IMG/VR virus record: IMGVR_UViG_3300035698_011980 | Location: 1-20,337 of that record | Source of the DNA: a virus | Strand: one strand, 5' to 3' | Length of the DNA: 20,337 nucleotides | Part shown: positions 7,269-14,096 of the stretch, one piece after another | Layout of the letters: each line of letters starts with the position of its first letter | How positions within the stretch are numbered: the stretch's first letter is position 1 | Notes under the pieces: generated by a model | Told to the model about the DNA's origin: nothing | What the model saw: the letters and a program-made list of their open reading frames with translations, nothing else | Database searches by the model: none | Position numbers and translations under genes: made by a program

Positions 7269-8940
7269 ACATAAAGAACCGATAGTACCCATTCGTAAAC
7301 AAATGAATTTTGTTTTGTCGTTCGGTGACTTATCAAAAATTGCAAAAGAGATCGCCGAAAAGCACGGATGGGATAACAAAAAGCAAACGGATGGTGAGGT
7401 TGTAGCTTTAATGCACTCTGAGCTATCCGAATGTCTTGAGTTTATGAGACACGGCAACCCGCCATCGGATCATATACCAAATTTTACAGGCGTGGAAGAA
7501 GAGCTTGCGGATGAAATTATTCGTATTATGCACTATGCCGCATCAAAAAAATTAAGAATTGCTGAGGCTGTCATCAGCAAAATAATATTTAATAACTCAA
7601 GACCGTACAAACACGGCGGTAAAAAAATTCTAAGGGGCACTATGTCGATTAAAATCATTTGTGGTGATAACGTTTCGGTGTTGCGTACTATGCGGGCCAA
7701 CTCAATAGATGCCGTGGTGACTGATCCCCCATATGGTATCCGCTTTATGGGTAAGACGTGGGATTATGATGTGCCAACGGTTGAGCAATGGCAAGAGGTA
7801 TTAAGGGTATTAGTGCCGGGGGGATACCTTTTGTCATTTGCTGGAACGAAAACCCAACACCGCATGGCTGTGAACATTGAGGATGCAGGTTTTGAAATTC
7901 GTGATATGATCGCATGGGTGTACGGTTCCGGGTTTCCTAAAAGTGTAAACATTGCTAAACAATTTGATAGGGTGGCTGGTGTTGAAAGAAAAATTCTTAA
8001 AAGAAAGCGTATATTCCGCAACACACAAAGCTGGGAATCTGCATCCCCTAATGGAATGTTAAGCGTAGGGGAACAGAATTTTGATACCACTCAGGACATG
8101 ACAAACGAGGCGAAGGAGTGGTCAGGGTACGGAACAGGGCTAAAACCGGCTTTAGAACCCCTTACCTTAGCCCGTAAGCCGTTTGGTGGCACACTTACAG
8201 ACAACGTAAAAGAGAATGAAAGCGGCGGTTTAAATATTGATGCGTGCCGTGTTGGATCAGATACTATGAAAAGAACATACTCTGATGGGAAATTCAAATC
8301 ACATAACCGATCAATGGCTGGCCATAACACCGGAAGGATTGATGGTGGTACTGTTGTTGGCAGATGGCCCGCTAACTTAATACACGATGGATCGGATGAG
8401 GTGTTGGCTGTATTTCCAAACACCGGCCCATCACGGGCAGCAAAAAGAGGATTACAACATTCTGGCCGACATGGTGGATTTGCTGATCTTGGTGGTAATA
8501 TAAAAGAGGGTACAGATTCTATACGCGGACATAATGATAATGGTGGATCGGCGGCGCGGTTTTTCTATTGTGCTAAATGTTCAAGCAAGGATCGCAATGA
8601 GGGCTTAAAGGATTTTACAACAGTGTCAAGAAAACAACGTACCGGACGAAATACAGACAGTGCAATAAACGGAATGGCAGGATCTTGGGCACCTAATAAA
8701 AATGATCACCCAACGGTAAAACCCACGACCTTAATGCAATACCTTGTTCGGCTGGTTACACCTAAAGGGGGTAAGGTTTTAGTTCCGTGGTGTGGTTCAG
8801 GTAGTACAGGGAAAGCCTGTAATTATGAGGGCTTTGATTTTGTAGGAATTGATAATGATCTGAGAGCAACCGAGATCGCAAAAGTCAGGGCTAACTTTCC
8901 CTCCAGTGAAAAGAAAACTGTTCTAAGGCGAAATATATGA
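7261..8940 (+). CDS. MazG-like pyrophosphohydrolase domain fused to a beta-class DNA methyltransferase
   Basis: 559 residues from ATG 7261, which overlaps the ParB-like gene by 8 bp. Residues about 20-122 are MazG-like: acidic motif HSELSECLE (52-60) and EEELADEII (79-87), ending in the family's usual RPYKHGGKK tail. From residue 128 (MSIKIICGDN) the chain is a DNA amino-methyltransferase of the beta order: motif IV DPPYG (155-159) comes first and the SAM-binding motif I, PWCGSGSTG (509-517), near the end, after HPTVKP (483-488). It likely makes N6-adenine or N4-cytosine methyl marks. The central GLKPALEP and ARKP motifs are typical of phage enzymes. The join lies at an A7 run; with A6 the MazG part would stop at TAA 7631-7633 and the methyltransferase would start at its own ATG 7642. 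So this may be two genes. Confidence 0.85.
   Translation: MIKHKEPIVPIRKQMNFVLSFGDLSKIAKEIAEKHGWDNKKQTDGEVVALMHSELSECLEFMRHGNPPSDHIPNFTGVEEELADEIIRIMHYAASKKLRIAEAVISKIIFNNSRPYKHGGKKILRGTMSIKIICGDNVSVLRTMRANSIDAVVTDPPYGIRFMGKTWDYDVPTVEQWQEVLRVLVPGGYLLSFAGTKTQHRMAVNIEDAGFEIRDMIAWVYGSGFPKSVNIAKQFDRVAGVERKILKRKRIFRNTQSWESASPNGMLSVGEQNFDTTQDMTNEAKEWSGYGTGLKPALEPLTLARKPFGGTLTDNVKENESGGLNIDACRVGSDTMKRTYSDGKFKSHNRSMAGHNTGRIDGGTVVGRWPANLIHDGSDEVLAVFPNTGPSRAAKRGLQHSGRHGGFADLGGNIKEGTDSIRGHNDNGGSAARFFYCAKCSSKDRNEGLKDFTTVSRKQRTGRNTDSAINGMAGSWAPNKNDHPTVKPTTLMQYLVRLVTPKGGKVLVPWCGSGSTGKACNYEGFDFVGIDNDLRATEIAKVRANFPSSEKKTVLRRNI
7632..7644 (+). promoter_or_regulatory. Internal ribosome-binding site and start of the methyltransferase part
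   Basis: AAGGGG (7632-7637) lies 4 nt before the in-frame ATG at 7642, which is the natural first residue of a stand-alone methyltransferase (MSIKIICGDN). The layout TAA-GGGG-CACT-ATG is that of adjacent genes. A separate methyltransferase could therefore be made even if the fusion is real. Confidence 0.55.
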
Positions 8941-8971
8941 TTCACTTTTAATATTGGGAGGGGTGTGTACT

Positions 8972-9367
8972 ATGCAAAGTAAAACTATTCTGTTATTTGT
9001 TTTTCTGTATTTGTTATTCTGTGTTGTATGTGGATATATGTTTGGTGGATGCACCACAGAAAATACTGGTTTGTCTGTTCCTGTTAAGGCTATTCCTGAT
9101 TCTGTTTCTGTTTCTGTATTAGTATTACAAAGTGATAGCCTTTCAGATCCAATCTCAGCCGGGTTAGCTTGTGGCTTTTTTCCCCAGTGGAATCTTGATC
9201 ATTACCCGCTGCCGGATTCTGTCCGGGTATGTATTGGCGATACGCTTTGGGTGAACGCATGGATACCTGATAGCGTTTGTGTAGTTGGTACGTGTACGAT
9301 GGTTGGTTCTGGCTGGGGTTGTAATAATTCGTATATTATTTTTTCAGATACTATTATTTACTTTTAA
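8972..9367 (+). CDS. Probable exported or membrane-anchored protein, 131 aa
   Basis: ATG 8972 chosen for the strong SD GGGAGGGG (8956-8963). The N-terminus has a Lys at position 4 and a long hydrophobic core (ILLFVFLYLLFCVVCGYMF) followed by GGC, so it is either a signal peptide, possibly a lipoprotein type (FGGC is a poor fit to the lipobox), or a membrane anchor. The outer part is Val/Ser/Asp-rich with repeated PDSV blocks (residues about 42, 75 and 97), several Trp and Cys residues, and looks beta-rich. The role is unknown; an outer spanin-like or surface-exclusion protein are possibilities without direct support. Confidence 0.68.
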   Translation: MQSKTILLFVFLYLLFCVVCGYMFGGCTTENTGLSVPVKAIPDSVSVSVLVLQSDSLSDPISAGLACGFFPQWNLDHYPLPDSVRVCIGDTLWVNAWIPDSVCVVGTCTMVGSGWGCNNSYIIFSDTIIYF

Positions 9368-9381
9368 TTCTGGAGGGTGTC

Positions 9382-9726
9382 ATGCTTACTGTTTATATTG
9401 CTAGCCCGTACACGCGCGGGGATGTAGGTCAGAATGTATTGGCTCAGTTAGATACTGCAAATATTTTGATGGATCATGGTGTCTGTCCTATTGTTCCGTT
9501 GTTTGCACAGTACCAACATATGAGACATCCACGGGATTATGAAGATTGGATTACAATTAATATTGAAAAATTGCGGCGCTGTGATGTGCTGGTACGCTTA
9601 CCCGGTAAAAGTTCCGGGGCTGATGAGGAGGTAAAGTATGCTGAGGAAAATGGTATCCCGGTGGTGTATGGTTTACTTGAGTTTATTGATAAGGTGAATA
9701 CATTTGAAGAGCGTTGTACTTTATGA
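9382..9726 (+). CDS. Nucleoside 2-deoxyribosyltransferase-like protein (DUF4406 type)
   Basis: 114 residues with SD GGAGGG just upstream. IASPYTRGD at 6-14, the A-x-x-L-x-x-x-G-x-x-P-x-x-P pattern (LMDHGVCPIVPLF), YEDWITINI, CDVLVRLPG (residues 67-75) and SSGADEEVKYAEENGIPV follow the nucleoside 2-deoxyribosyltransferase superfamily, where the Asp near the N-terminus binds the sugar and the Glu of GADEEV is catalytic. In phages such proteins are thought to take part in nucleotide salvage or in making modified bases. Close to a MazG-like domain and a DNA methyltransferase, it fits a nucleotide-handling or DNA-modification group. The next gene overlaps by 4 bp. Confidence 0.82.
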   Translation: MLTVYIASPYTRGDVGQNVLAQLDTANILMDHGVCPIVPLFAQYQHMRHPRDYEDWITINIEKLRRCDVLVRLPGKSSGADEEVKYAEENGIPVVYGLLEFIDKVNTFEERCTL

Positions 9727-9869
9727 TCTGTCCATTCTATAAAGGGGATAAGAGGGATATACCATGTACATACTGTGATGGGAAAGGAGAGATGACAAAA
9801 GAGAAAGCACATTTATATATTCACTATTCACGTTTTAATAAGGTATACGATAATGGAAAGAAAACTTAA
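9723..9869 (+). CDS. Small cysteine-knuckle protein, 48 aa
   Basis: Starts in the ATGA overlap with the deoxyribosyltransferase-like gene and ends at TAA 9867-9869. Cysteines at 3, 15 and 18; PCTYCDGKGE resembles the CxxCxGxG knuckle of DnaJ-type zinc-binding proteins, and the first CPFY could give a fourth ligand nearby. No family assigned. Coupling and motif make it likely real. The following gene overlaps it by 17 bp. Confidence 0.55.
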   Translation: MICPFYKGDKRDIPCTYCDGKGEMTKEKAHLYIHYSRFNKVYDNGKKT

Positions 9870-9972
9870 ACATACAACGAAATATGAAAAGCTTAATCAC
9901 TACCATGAAATTATGGAGGATCAAAAGCTGTTACTATTGGGGGCAAAAAGTTTGTTGCGGACAAGCCGATGA
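9853..9972 (+). CDS. Short frame, probably the 5' part of a split gene, 39 aa
   Basis: ATG 9853 to TGA 9970-9972, no strong SD. The product is basic and helical (MERKLKHTTKYEKLNHYHEI). Near its end the frame passes a GGGGG run (9939-9943). With one more G the chain would read on as LLLGGKKFVADKPMIPLLKA into the gene at 9969, giving a single protein of 99 residues. The segment GGKKFVADKPMIPLLKALND in that frame looks like real protein but has no normal start codon of its own. I think the two belong to one gene. Confidence 0.5.
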   Translation: MERKLKHTTKYEKLNHYHEIMEDQKLLLLGAKSLLRTSR

Positions 9973-10151
9973 TCCCACTACTCAAGGCACTGAATGACTG
10001 CGGGTTAAAAACGTGGTCGCACTGTTATGGACATGAGGAGAAATCATCTTTTGTAAATATACTTATGCCTAAAGGAATGAGTATAATGATAGACGAACAC
10101 TCAAACATTGGAGAGCAGCGGCTACATATTGGCTGGCCGCGTACTAATTAA
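9969..10151 (+). CDS. Small CxGH-motif phage protein, probably the 3' part of a split gene, 60 aa
   Basis: From ATG 9969 (4-bp overlap with the frame before). PLLKALNDCGLKTWSHCYGH followed by a strand (SFVNILMP) matches a pattern seen in small phage proteins: L-x-x-L-N-x-x-G-[IL]-x-T-x-x-x-C-x-G-H, then a beta strand. Function is not known; a metal-binding Cys/His site is possible. Coding-like sequence in the same frame extends upstream to at least 9936, so the true N-terminus is probably in the gene at 9853, joined by a frameshift at the G5 run. Confidence 0.6.
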   Translation: MIPLLKALNDCGLKTWSHCYGHEEKSSFVNILMPKGMSIMIDEHSNIGEQRLHIGWPRTN

Positions 10152-10179
10152 TTTTATCTTTTACGGTTGCGGAGGGTAT

Positions 10180-10620
10180 ATGGATACAGGACTAATAATT
10201 TTACTTGCGTTTGTTATTATGGTTATCATATCAGTATGGAGTAATCACCTAGTTGTAAAGAAAAATAAGAATAAGATTGATGAGTTAGTACGGCAAACAA
10301 AACAGCCATTGAAAGATCGTGCCATCCCTGTTGCCAAATTACAAAAAGGTATTGCTCATAACGATGATGATGAATATACGGATACGGTGTTTGACGATAG
10401 AGGATTTTTACATTCTCATCCAAAACTAGCCGCACGATCCGGGCTTAATTGTATTGAACATGTTATTATAGATCGGACTGATTGGCAACAGGCACAAAAC
10501 CTTCCTAATTTTATTAATGAGATTAGTGATAAAATTTGTATTATGGTTCCGTGGAAAGATAAATTGAAAGTAAGGTCTGAACTGGATACTATACTCCGGG
10601 GGTGGTTACGTGCTGAATAA
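10180..10620 (+). CDS. Membrane-anchored hypothetical protein, 146 aa
   Basis: ATG 10180 chosen because GGAGGG (10171-10176) precedes it; the frame is open upstream but without an SD. Residues about 4-22 are one membrane helix (LIILLAFVIMVIISVW), followed by a Lys-rich stop-transfer segment (KKNKNKIDELVRQ), so the rest is probably cytoplasmic. The soluble part is unassigned, with strands and helices (CIEHVIIDRTDW, ISDKICIMVPWKDKLK). The next gene starts 10 bp before its end. Confidence 0.65.
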   Translation: MDTGLIILLAFVIMVIISVWSNHLVVKKNKNKIDELVRQTKQPLKDRAIPVAKLQKGIAHNDDDEYTDTVFDDRGFLHSHPKLAARSGLNCIEHVIIDRTDWQQAQNLPNFINEISDKICIMVPWKDKLKVRSELDTILRGWLRAE

Positions 10621-11035
10621 ATCGCGGGTTCCGGTATACATCCGGGTAGCGCTATTGATGGCGATCAGTACTTGGGAATTTAAAAAGTATATGATCGGTC
10701 TTATTAATTGCCAAAAGCCAACAGAAGAGGATTATCAAACCATTATAGATGTTATTGATTTACAATGTTCACTATGTAGTACAACAGGATCATCGGGTAC
10801 AATACTTATTTATGACTGTGTTGAGTGTCCGGTAAGTATACACCTGAATAATACAGGATGCATGGAATCACCATGGATTGAAGCTAGAGATACATTATTA
10901 AAATTAAGAACAGCCCTTTCCCCAGTGAAAAGCAAACCGTATAATGAAGTATACCCCTCTAAGGTTCGGTTGTGTAAACTGGATGCGCTGGATGGCTGTA
11001 CTGAAATGATAAATTTTCTCAGGGAGTTATACTAA
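10610..11035 (+). CDS. Hypothetical cysteine-containing protein, 141 aa
   Basis: GTG start at 10610 with a G-rich SD inside the previous gene, overlapping it by 11 bp. Mixed helical protein with two CxxC pairs, CSLC and CVEC, about 16 residues apart (QCSLCSTTGSSG, YDCVECP), suited to one zinc ion, plus further single cysteines. No family recognised. It ends in TAATG with the next gene, so they are coupled. Confidence 0.65.
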   Translation: MLNKSRVPVYIRVALLMAISTWEFKKYMIGLINCQKPTEEDYQTIIDVIDLQCSLCSTTGSSGTILIYDCVECPVSIHLNNTGCMESPWIEARDTLLKLRTALSPVKSKPYNEVYPSKVRLCKLDALDGCTEMINFLRELY

Positions 11036-11340
11036 TGGCAAAGCGTATACACCCGAACAGTCGATCAATAAGATCAGGACAAACGGTTTATTGGATTAAT
11101 TATTATATAGACTACCGCCCGGAGAGCAGACCACCGGCAGCAATCGAACCTTTAAGAATTGGATCGCATAGAACGATTAACAATGAGGGGGAGATGGTAA
11201 CTATAACAAACTTGAATTTATTTAAAAGAGTTCTATCCGGTGGTTTTGTAAAACCCATTGTGTTCTATTCTCGGAAACGGGCACAAACATATATTGATAA
11301 AAACTTTTCTGCTACGGAGGTGTTTCATGGGGCAACGTAA
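11035..11340 (+). CDS. Hypothetical basic protein, 101 aa
   Basis: ATG 11035 inside the TAATG overlap. Basic and Tyr-rich (MAKRIHPNSRSIRSGQ, YWINYYIDYRPE). A central LRIGSHRTI and a C-terminal KPIVFYSRKRAQTYIDK suggest a small beta-rich fold. No membrane segment or cysteine motif. No family recognised. The next gene starts inside its 3' end, in another frame, with its own SD. Confidence 0.65.
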   Translation: MAKRIHPNSRSIRSGQTVYWINYYIDYRPESRPPAAIEPLRIGSHRTINNEGEMVTITNLNLFKRVLSGGFVKPIVFYSRKRAQTYIDKNFSATEVFHGAT

Positions 11341-11518
11341 AGCTACACCTGAATGTAAAAACTTTCTTTGTTCCACATGGGTTAATCAAGAAATGTGTGC
11401 CGTTCGGAGTATATGTCCAGAGCGCAAAATGTTTAATCGTTTGGTTAAGAAATTGAAAAGTGCTGCGAGTGCATCCGTTGTTTGGAAAAGATTTACTGAT
11501 AAAGAAATACACATTTAA
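11327..11518 (+). CDS. Small four-cysteine protein, 63 aa
   Basis: ATG 11327 with CGGAGG (11315-11320) 6 nt upstream; the longer in-frame start at 11258 is unlikely because it overlaps the previous gene without an SD. Four cysteines are spaced C-x4-C-x8-C-x5-C (CKNFLC, then CAVRSIC), which could bind zinc or an iron-sulphur cluster. The rest is a basic helix (FNRLVKKLKSAASAS). Function unknown. Confidence 0.62.
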   Translation: MGQRKATPECKNFLCSTWVNQEMCAVRSICPERKMFNRLVKKLKSAASASVVWKRFTDKEIHI

Positions 11519-11548
11519 TTTTATTTACCATTTAGAAAGGTTATGGAT

Positions 11549-12925
11549 ATGCATCCAAAATTACAAGCTGAAAAGATTCAAAAAATGGCTGAGGGTTCTA
11601 TGTATACATACTTGGAACTTAGGGAAACATTTGATCAGATAAAAAGCTGGACTGATTTTGAAAGTTCGTTCAAGTTATTACAAAATGCTATACACATGTC
11701 AACGACACAGCAAATATCTCTTATAGACACGGCAACCCAACTATATCATGAGTGGCTAGTAAAAAAGGAATCACAAGATACCCGTGTAAGCCAACACCTC
11801 ACCTATATCGATGAACAGCCTATAGGCTTTAAAGATATACACCGGGCCATATATACACCAAAGCAAACTATAGTAATTCTACAGACAGGCGAGAAAGGGA
11901 TCGCCACATATAAGAAAGGCGATAGTTATTCACGGGATACTGGATTTTGGTGTGCATACTCTAAAGCATTAAGAAGTAAAATAAAAGCATCTGCATCAGC
12001 CGGTGGGTTGCTAGTACTTAAACAGATAACAAAAGAAATCATTGATGCGTGTGTTATACATAGAACCTTTTCATCGTTTATCAAAGACGTAAAGAAACAG
12101 AAAGATCCTGAACACTTTGAAAAGGGCGGTATTGTTGATGGTAATAAACGCCGGTTTATAAAAGAAACTATTCAACCGGCTGTTGATAAAATTACCGATG
12201 GGTACAAAAAAGATACATCGGTACTAGAAAACGTTTATGCTTTAAGACATCCGAATGGTACGTACTTTGAAAAGCATACATCTTTAGATGAATTTGTTTT
12301 TGTTAAAGAAATAACAAAAGCATCCACTTTTATTACACCGATGCACGCTGATGATTATGCTAATAAGTATCCAACACTTGAGAAACTTACCATTGTTGAA
12401 TTTTCTTATCCAGCGTTAAAAAAGACTGGAACACTTATTGATAAGAAACATTATAGAATTCGTATTGGATACTTTTATGTATTCTCAGCAACTGAAGATC
12501 GCGTATTAATGTGTGAATATGCTGAGAGCAAACAGTATGAAACTATGAAAGATGCTGAGTACGTTCTTGAACATTACGTTGATACGGATAAACATTCATG
12601 TACTATAATAACTGTTCCTGCTGGTGCCCGTGAATGTTCTCTTTCTCTCTTAAAGGCTGCTGGTGATAAAATTTCAAATGAGCCAAATCATCATGTTAAC
12701 CAGTGTTTTAAATTATATCATAATCAAGGGCACTATGCTATCAAAGATTGGTGCGGTGGGGCACACCCTGATAATAATTATGCGTGGCTAATGCGTACCA
12801 GTGGTACAGGACATGTGTATGCTGGCAAAGTTACTAAAGTAAAATCAGTCCACAATATTACTGAAAAGGAATTTGCCGATATGTGTGGTGGTCATCCTGA
12901 ATGGTTTGAATTAATTGCTGCTTAA
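11549..12925 (+). CDS. Large orphan phage protein, about 458 aa
   Basis: Start placed at ATG 11549 since AAAGG (11536-11540) is 8 nt upstream; ATG 11543 is only 2 nt from it. I do not recognise a family. The N-terminal 90 residues are helical. The segment TIVILQTGEKGIATYKKGD, then GFWCAYSKALRSKI (about 106-150), is a strand-turn-strand plus helix pattern. The C-terminal half has a Cys/His-rich stretch (QCFKLYHNQGHYAIKDWCGG, then HPDNNYAWLM) and ends MCGGHPEWFELIAA. It has no membrane segment or P-loop. It is the largest unassigned gene here and stands in a run of small unknown genes. Confidence 0.78.
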   Translation: MHPKLQAEKIQKMAEGSMYTYLELRETFDQIKSWTDFESSFKLLQNAIHMSTTQQISLIDTATQLYHEWLVKKESQDTRVSQHLTYIDEQPIGFKDIHRAIYTPKQTIVILQTGEKGIATYKKGDSYSRDTGFWCAYSKALRSKIKASASAGGLLVLKQITKEIIDACVIHRTFSSFIKDVKKQKDPEHFEKGGIVDGNKRRFIKETIQPAVDKITDGYKKDTSVLENVYALRHPNGTYFEKHTSLDEFVFVKEITKASTFITPMHADDYANKYPTLEKLTIVEFSYPALKKTGTLIDKKHYRIRIGYFYVFSATEDRVLMCEYAESKQYETMKDAEYVLEHYVDTDKHSCTIITVPAGARECSLSLLKAAGDKISNEPNHHVNQCFKLYHNQGHYAIKDWCGGAHPDNNYAWLMRTSGTGHVYAGKVTKVKSVHNITEKEFADMCGGHPEWFELIAA

Positions 12926-12960
12926 CTTTTTCTTTCTACCTATTTTAAAGGCGGTGGTAT

Positions 12961-13281
12961 ATGTTAGATAAACATGGGGTGTACGTGTTCCACGATACCG
13001 AATCTCAAAAGACACGCGGGATTGGTATGGCAAGTGGTAAGCTTTGGATTATGAAAAAAGGCCGTGATGGTGATTGGGTTCTGGATCGTTTGGTGTCTCT
13101 TGATGATATTGTGTCACAAGATAAAGAGTTCCAAACGGAGATCACTTTGTTGAAAGAAAGCTTTAGAGCGATACGGCGAAAGGCTAATGAGGTATTTACA
13201 AAACTACAGGGACGCGACAAGATCAAGCCTGTTCCTGTTGTTGAGGCTATGGCTATTGTTCAAAGTATCTTAGACGTATAA
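12961..13281 (+). CDS. Hypothetical protein, 106 aa
   Basis: ATG 12961, preceded by a good SD (AAAGGCGG). The N-terminal 45 residues look like small beta strands (HGVYVFHD, GKLWIMKKGRDGDWVL), the rest helical (FQTEITLLKESFRAIRRKANEVFTKLQ). It ends in an Ala/Val-rich helix (VVEAMAIVQSILDV). No family recognised. Twelve bases separate it from the next gene. Confidence 0.65.
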   Translation: MLDKHGVYVFHDTESQKTRGIGMASGKLWIMKKGRDGDWVLDRLVSLDDIVSQDKEFQTEITLLKESFRAIRRKANEVFTKLQGRDKIKPVPVVEAMAIVQSILDV

Positions 13282-13293
13282 CCGGGGGCCGAT

Positions 13294-13497
13294 ATGCACG
13301 GTACAAAGTTAGGGGATTACACGGTGTTGGATCTGTATACTAATTGTAACCACGGCACCCCCGCAGAAAAATGTGCTAAGTGTCCATTGACAGAGAATAA
13401 CCCTATGTGTACTGGTATTAATGATTTGTTAAAGGAGGAACTTTCAGAGGAAACAGAAAATGGAAAGGAAAGTGTTAATGATTATTATTTCTTTTAA
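13294..13497 (+). CDS. Small cysteine-rich protein, 67 aa
   Basis: ATG 13294 with a G-rich SD (GGGGG). Four cysteines sit in the middle: NCNHGTPAEKCAKCPLTENN, then MC; with the nearby His this is a plausible zinc site. The tail is acidic (EELSEETENGKES). Function unknown. Together with other genes here it belongs to a group of small paired-cysteine proteins. Confidence 0.6.
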   Translation: MHGTKLGDYTVLDLYTNCNHGTPAEKCAKCPLTENNPMCTGINDLLKEELSEETENGKESVNDYYFF

Positions 13498-13514
13498 TTT
13501 AACTGGGAGGTATT

Positions 13515-13841
13515 GTGGCATTAACTCGTAAAGGTTCCGGGTCTAAGAAGTCAAGTTCTACACCAGCCCATACAGTGAATAAAGGGGGACGATCTGGATC
13601 TGGTGCTGTTCCGGGTGCGGGTAGAAAACCGGGTGGCTCTAAAGTTTCAGATGGTGCTAAGGTTATGAAAGGCAATCAAAAAATCGTACATGTCAAGCTG
13701 AGAGAACTAGCCGATAGGGTTGCGGTTGGGGAGTTTGGTTGGGATGCTGAATTTAAAGGGCATTCTCTTTTTCCAGAGGTATCGAGACTTTTGGAAATGC
13801 TCAAAGGATCACTTGCATATAAACAACCCGAACCGAGATAA
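13515..13841 (+). CDS. LTRK-start basic protein with a GAGRxPG motif, 108 aa
   Basis: GTG start at 13515 with GGGAGG (13505-13510). The N-terminal 55 residues are basic and low in complexity, probably disordered: MALTRKGSGSKKSSS, then GAGRKPGGSK. The small terminase at 14097 has the same two elements in the same order (LTRK, then GAGRTPG). The C-terminal half is a helical region (LRELADRVAVGEFGWD, FPEVSRLLEMLKGSL) unlike the terminase. It could be a DNA-binding packaging accessory or a relic of duplication of the terminase N-terminus. It is the last gene before the terminator. Confidence 0.65.
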   Translation: MALTRKGSGSKKSSSTPAHTVNKGGRSGSGAVPGAGRKPGGSKVSDGAKVMKGNQKIVHVKLRELADRVAVGEFGWDAEFKGHSLFPEVSRLLEMLKGSLAYKQPEPR

Positions 13842-14096
13842 ACTAATAGCCTACGGTATATAAAGTAAGCTGAGAAGCTAACGACATGGTAAAATCACCT
13901 TAGCCGGTCTAAATGCTAATCCGGCCTGAAAGCCCTCTTTCCCAGTGTCTGAGGGCTTTTTTATTTATAGCTAAGTTATTGAGTTTTCCTATTCTAAGAT
14001 GTACCCTATTGCATTAATTACGTTATTATAGTACATTATTACTATGAAACACAGTTAAATGATTAGACAGCAACCCTATAACAATCAATTACTTAT
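13842..14096. other. Non-coding gap upstream of the terminase genes with small hairpins
   Basis: 255 bp without a gene. From left to right: AGCT-GAGA-AGCT (13868-13879), GGT-AAAATC-ACC (13888-13899), GCCGG (13903-13907) pairing with CCGGC (13921-13925), then the intrinsic terminator. The last 130 bp are AT-rich; I found no convincing -35/-10 pair and no SD before the ATG at 14097. A gap just before the small terminase gene is also a natural place for the packaging (cos or pac) site. Confidence 0.5.
13931..13962 (+). terminator. Rho-independent terminator
   Basis: AGCCCTC (13931-13937) pairs perfectly with GAGGGCT (13951-13957) around a 13-nt loop, followed by a run of six T (13957-13962). 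It ends the transcript of the accessory gene run and separates it from the packaging genes. Confidence 0.85.

Noticed and set aside
7764-8423. Long minus-strand open frames inside the methyltransferase gene
   Set aside because: They lie opposite a protein with clear conserved motifs, lack ribosome-binding sites and resemble no known protein; they are shadows of the + strand gene.
13850-13930. tRNA or known riboswitch in the gap before the small terminase
   Set aside because: No acceptor pairing, no T-loop GGTTCGA-like sequence, and no riboswitch consensus I recognise.
14009-14032. TTGCAT and TATAGT before the small terminase as a promoter
   Set aside because: The spacer is only 12 nt; no combination with 16-18 nt gives a good match on both boxes.
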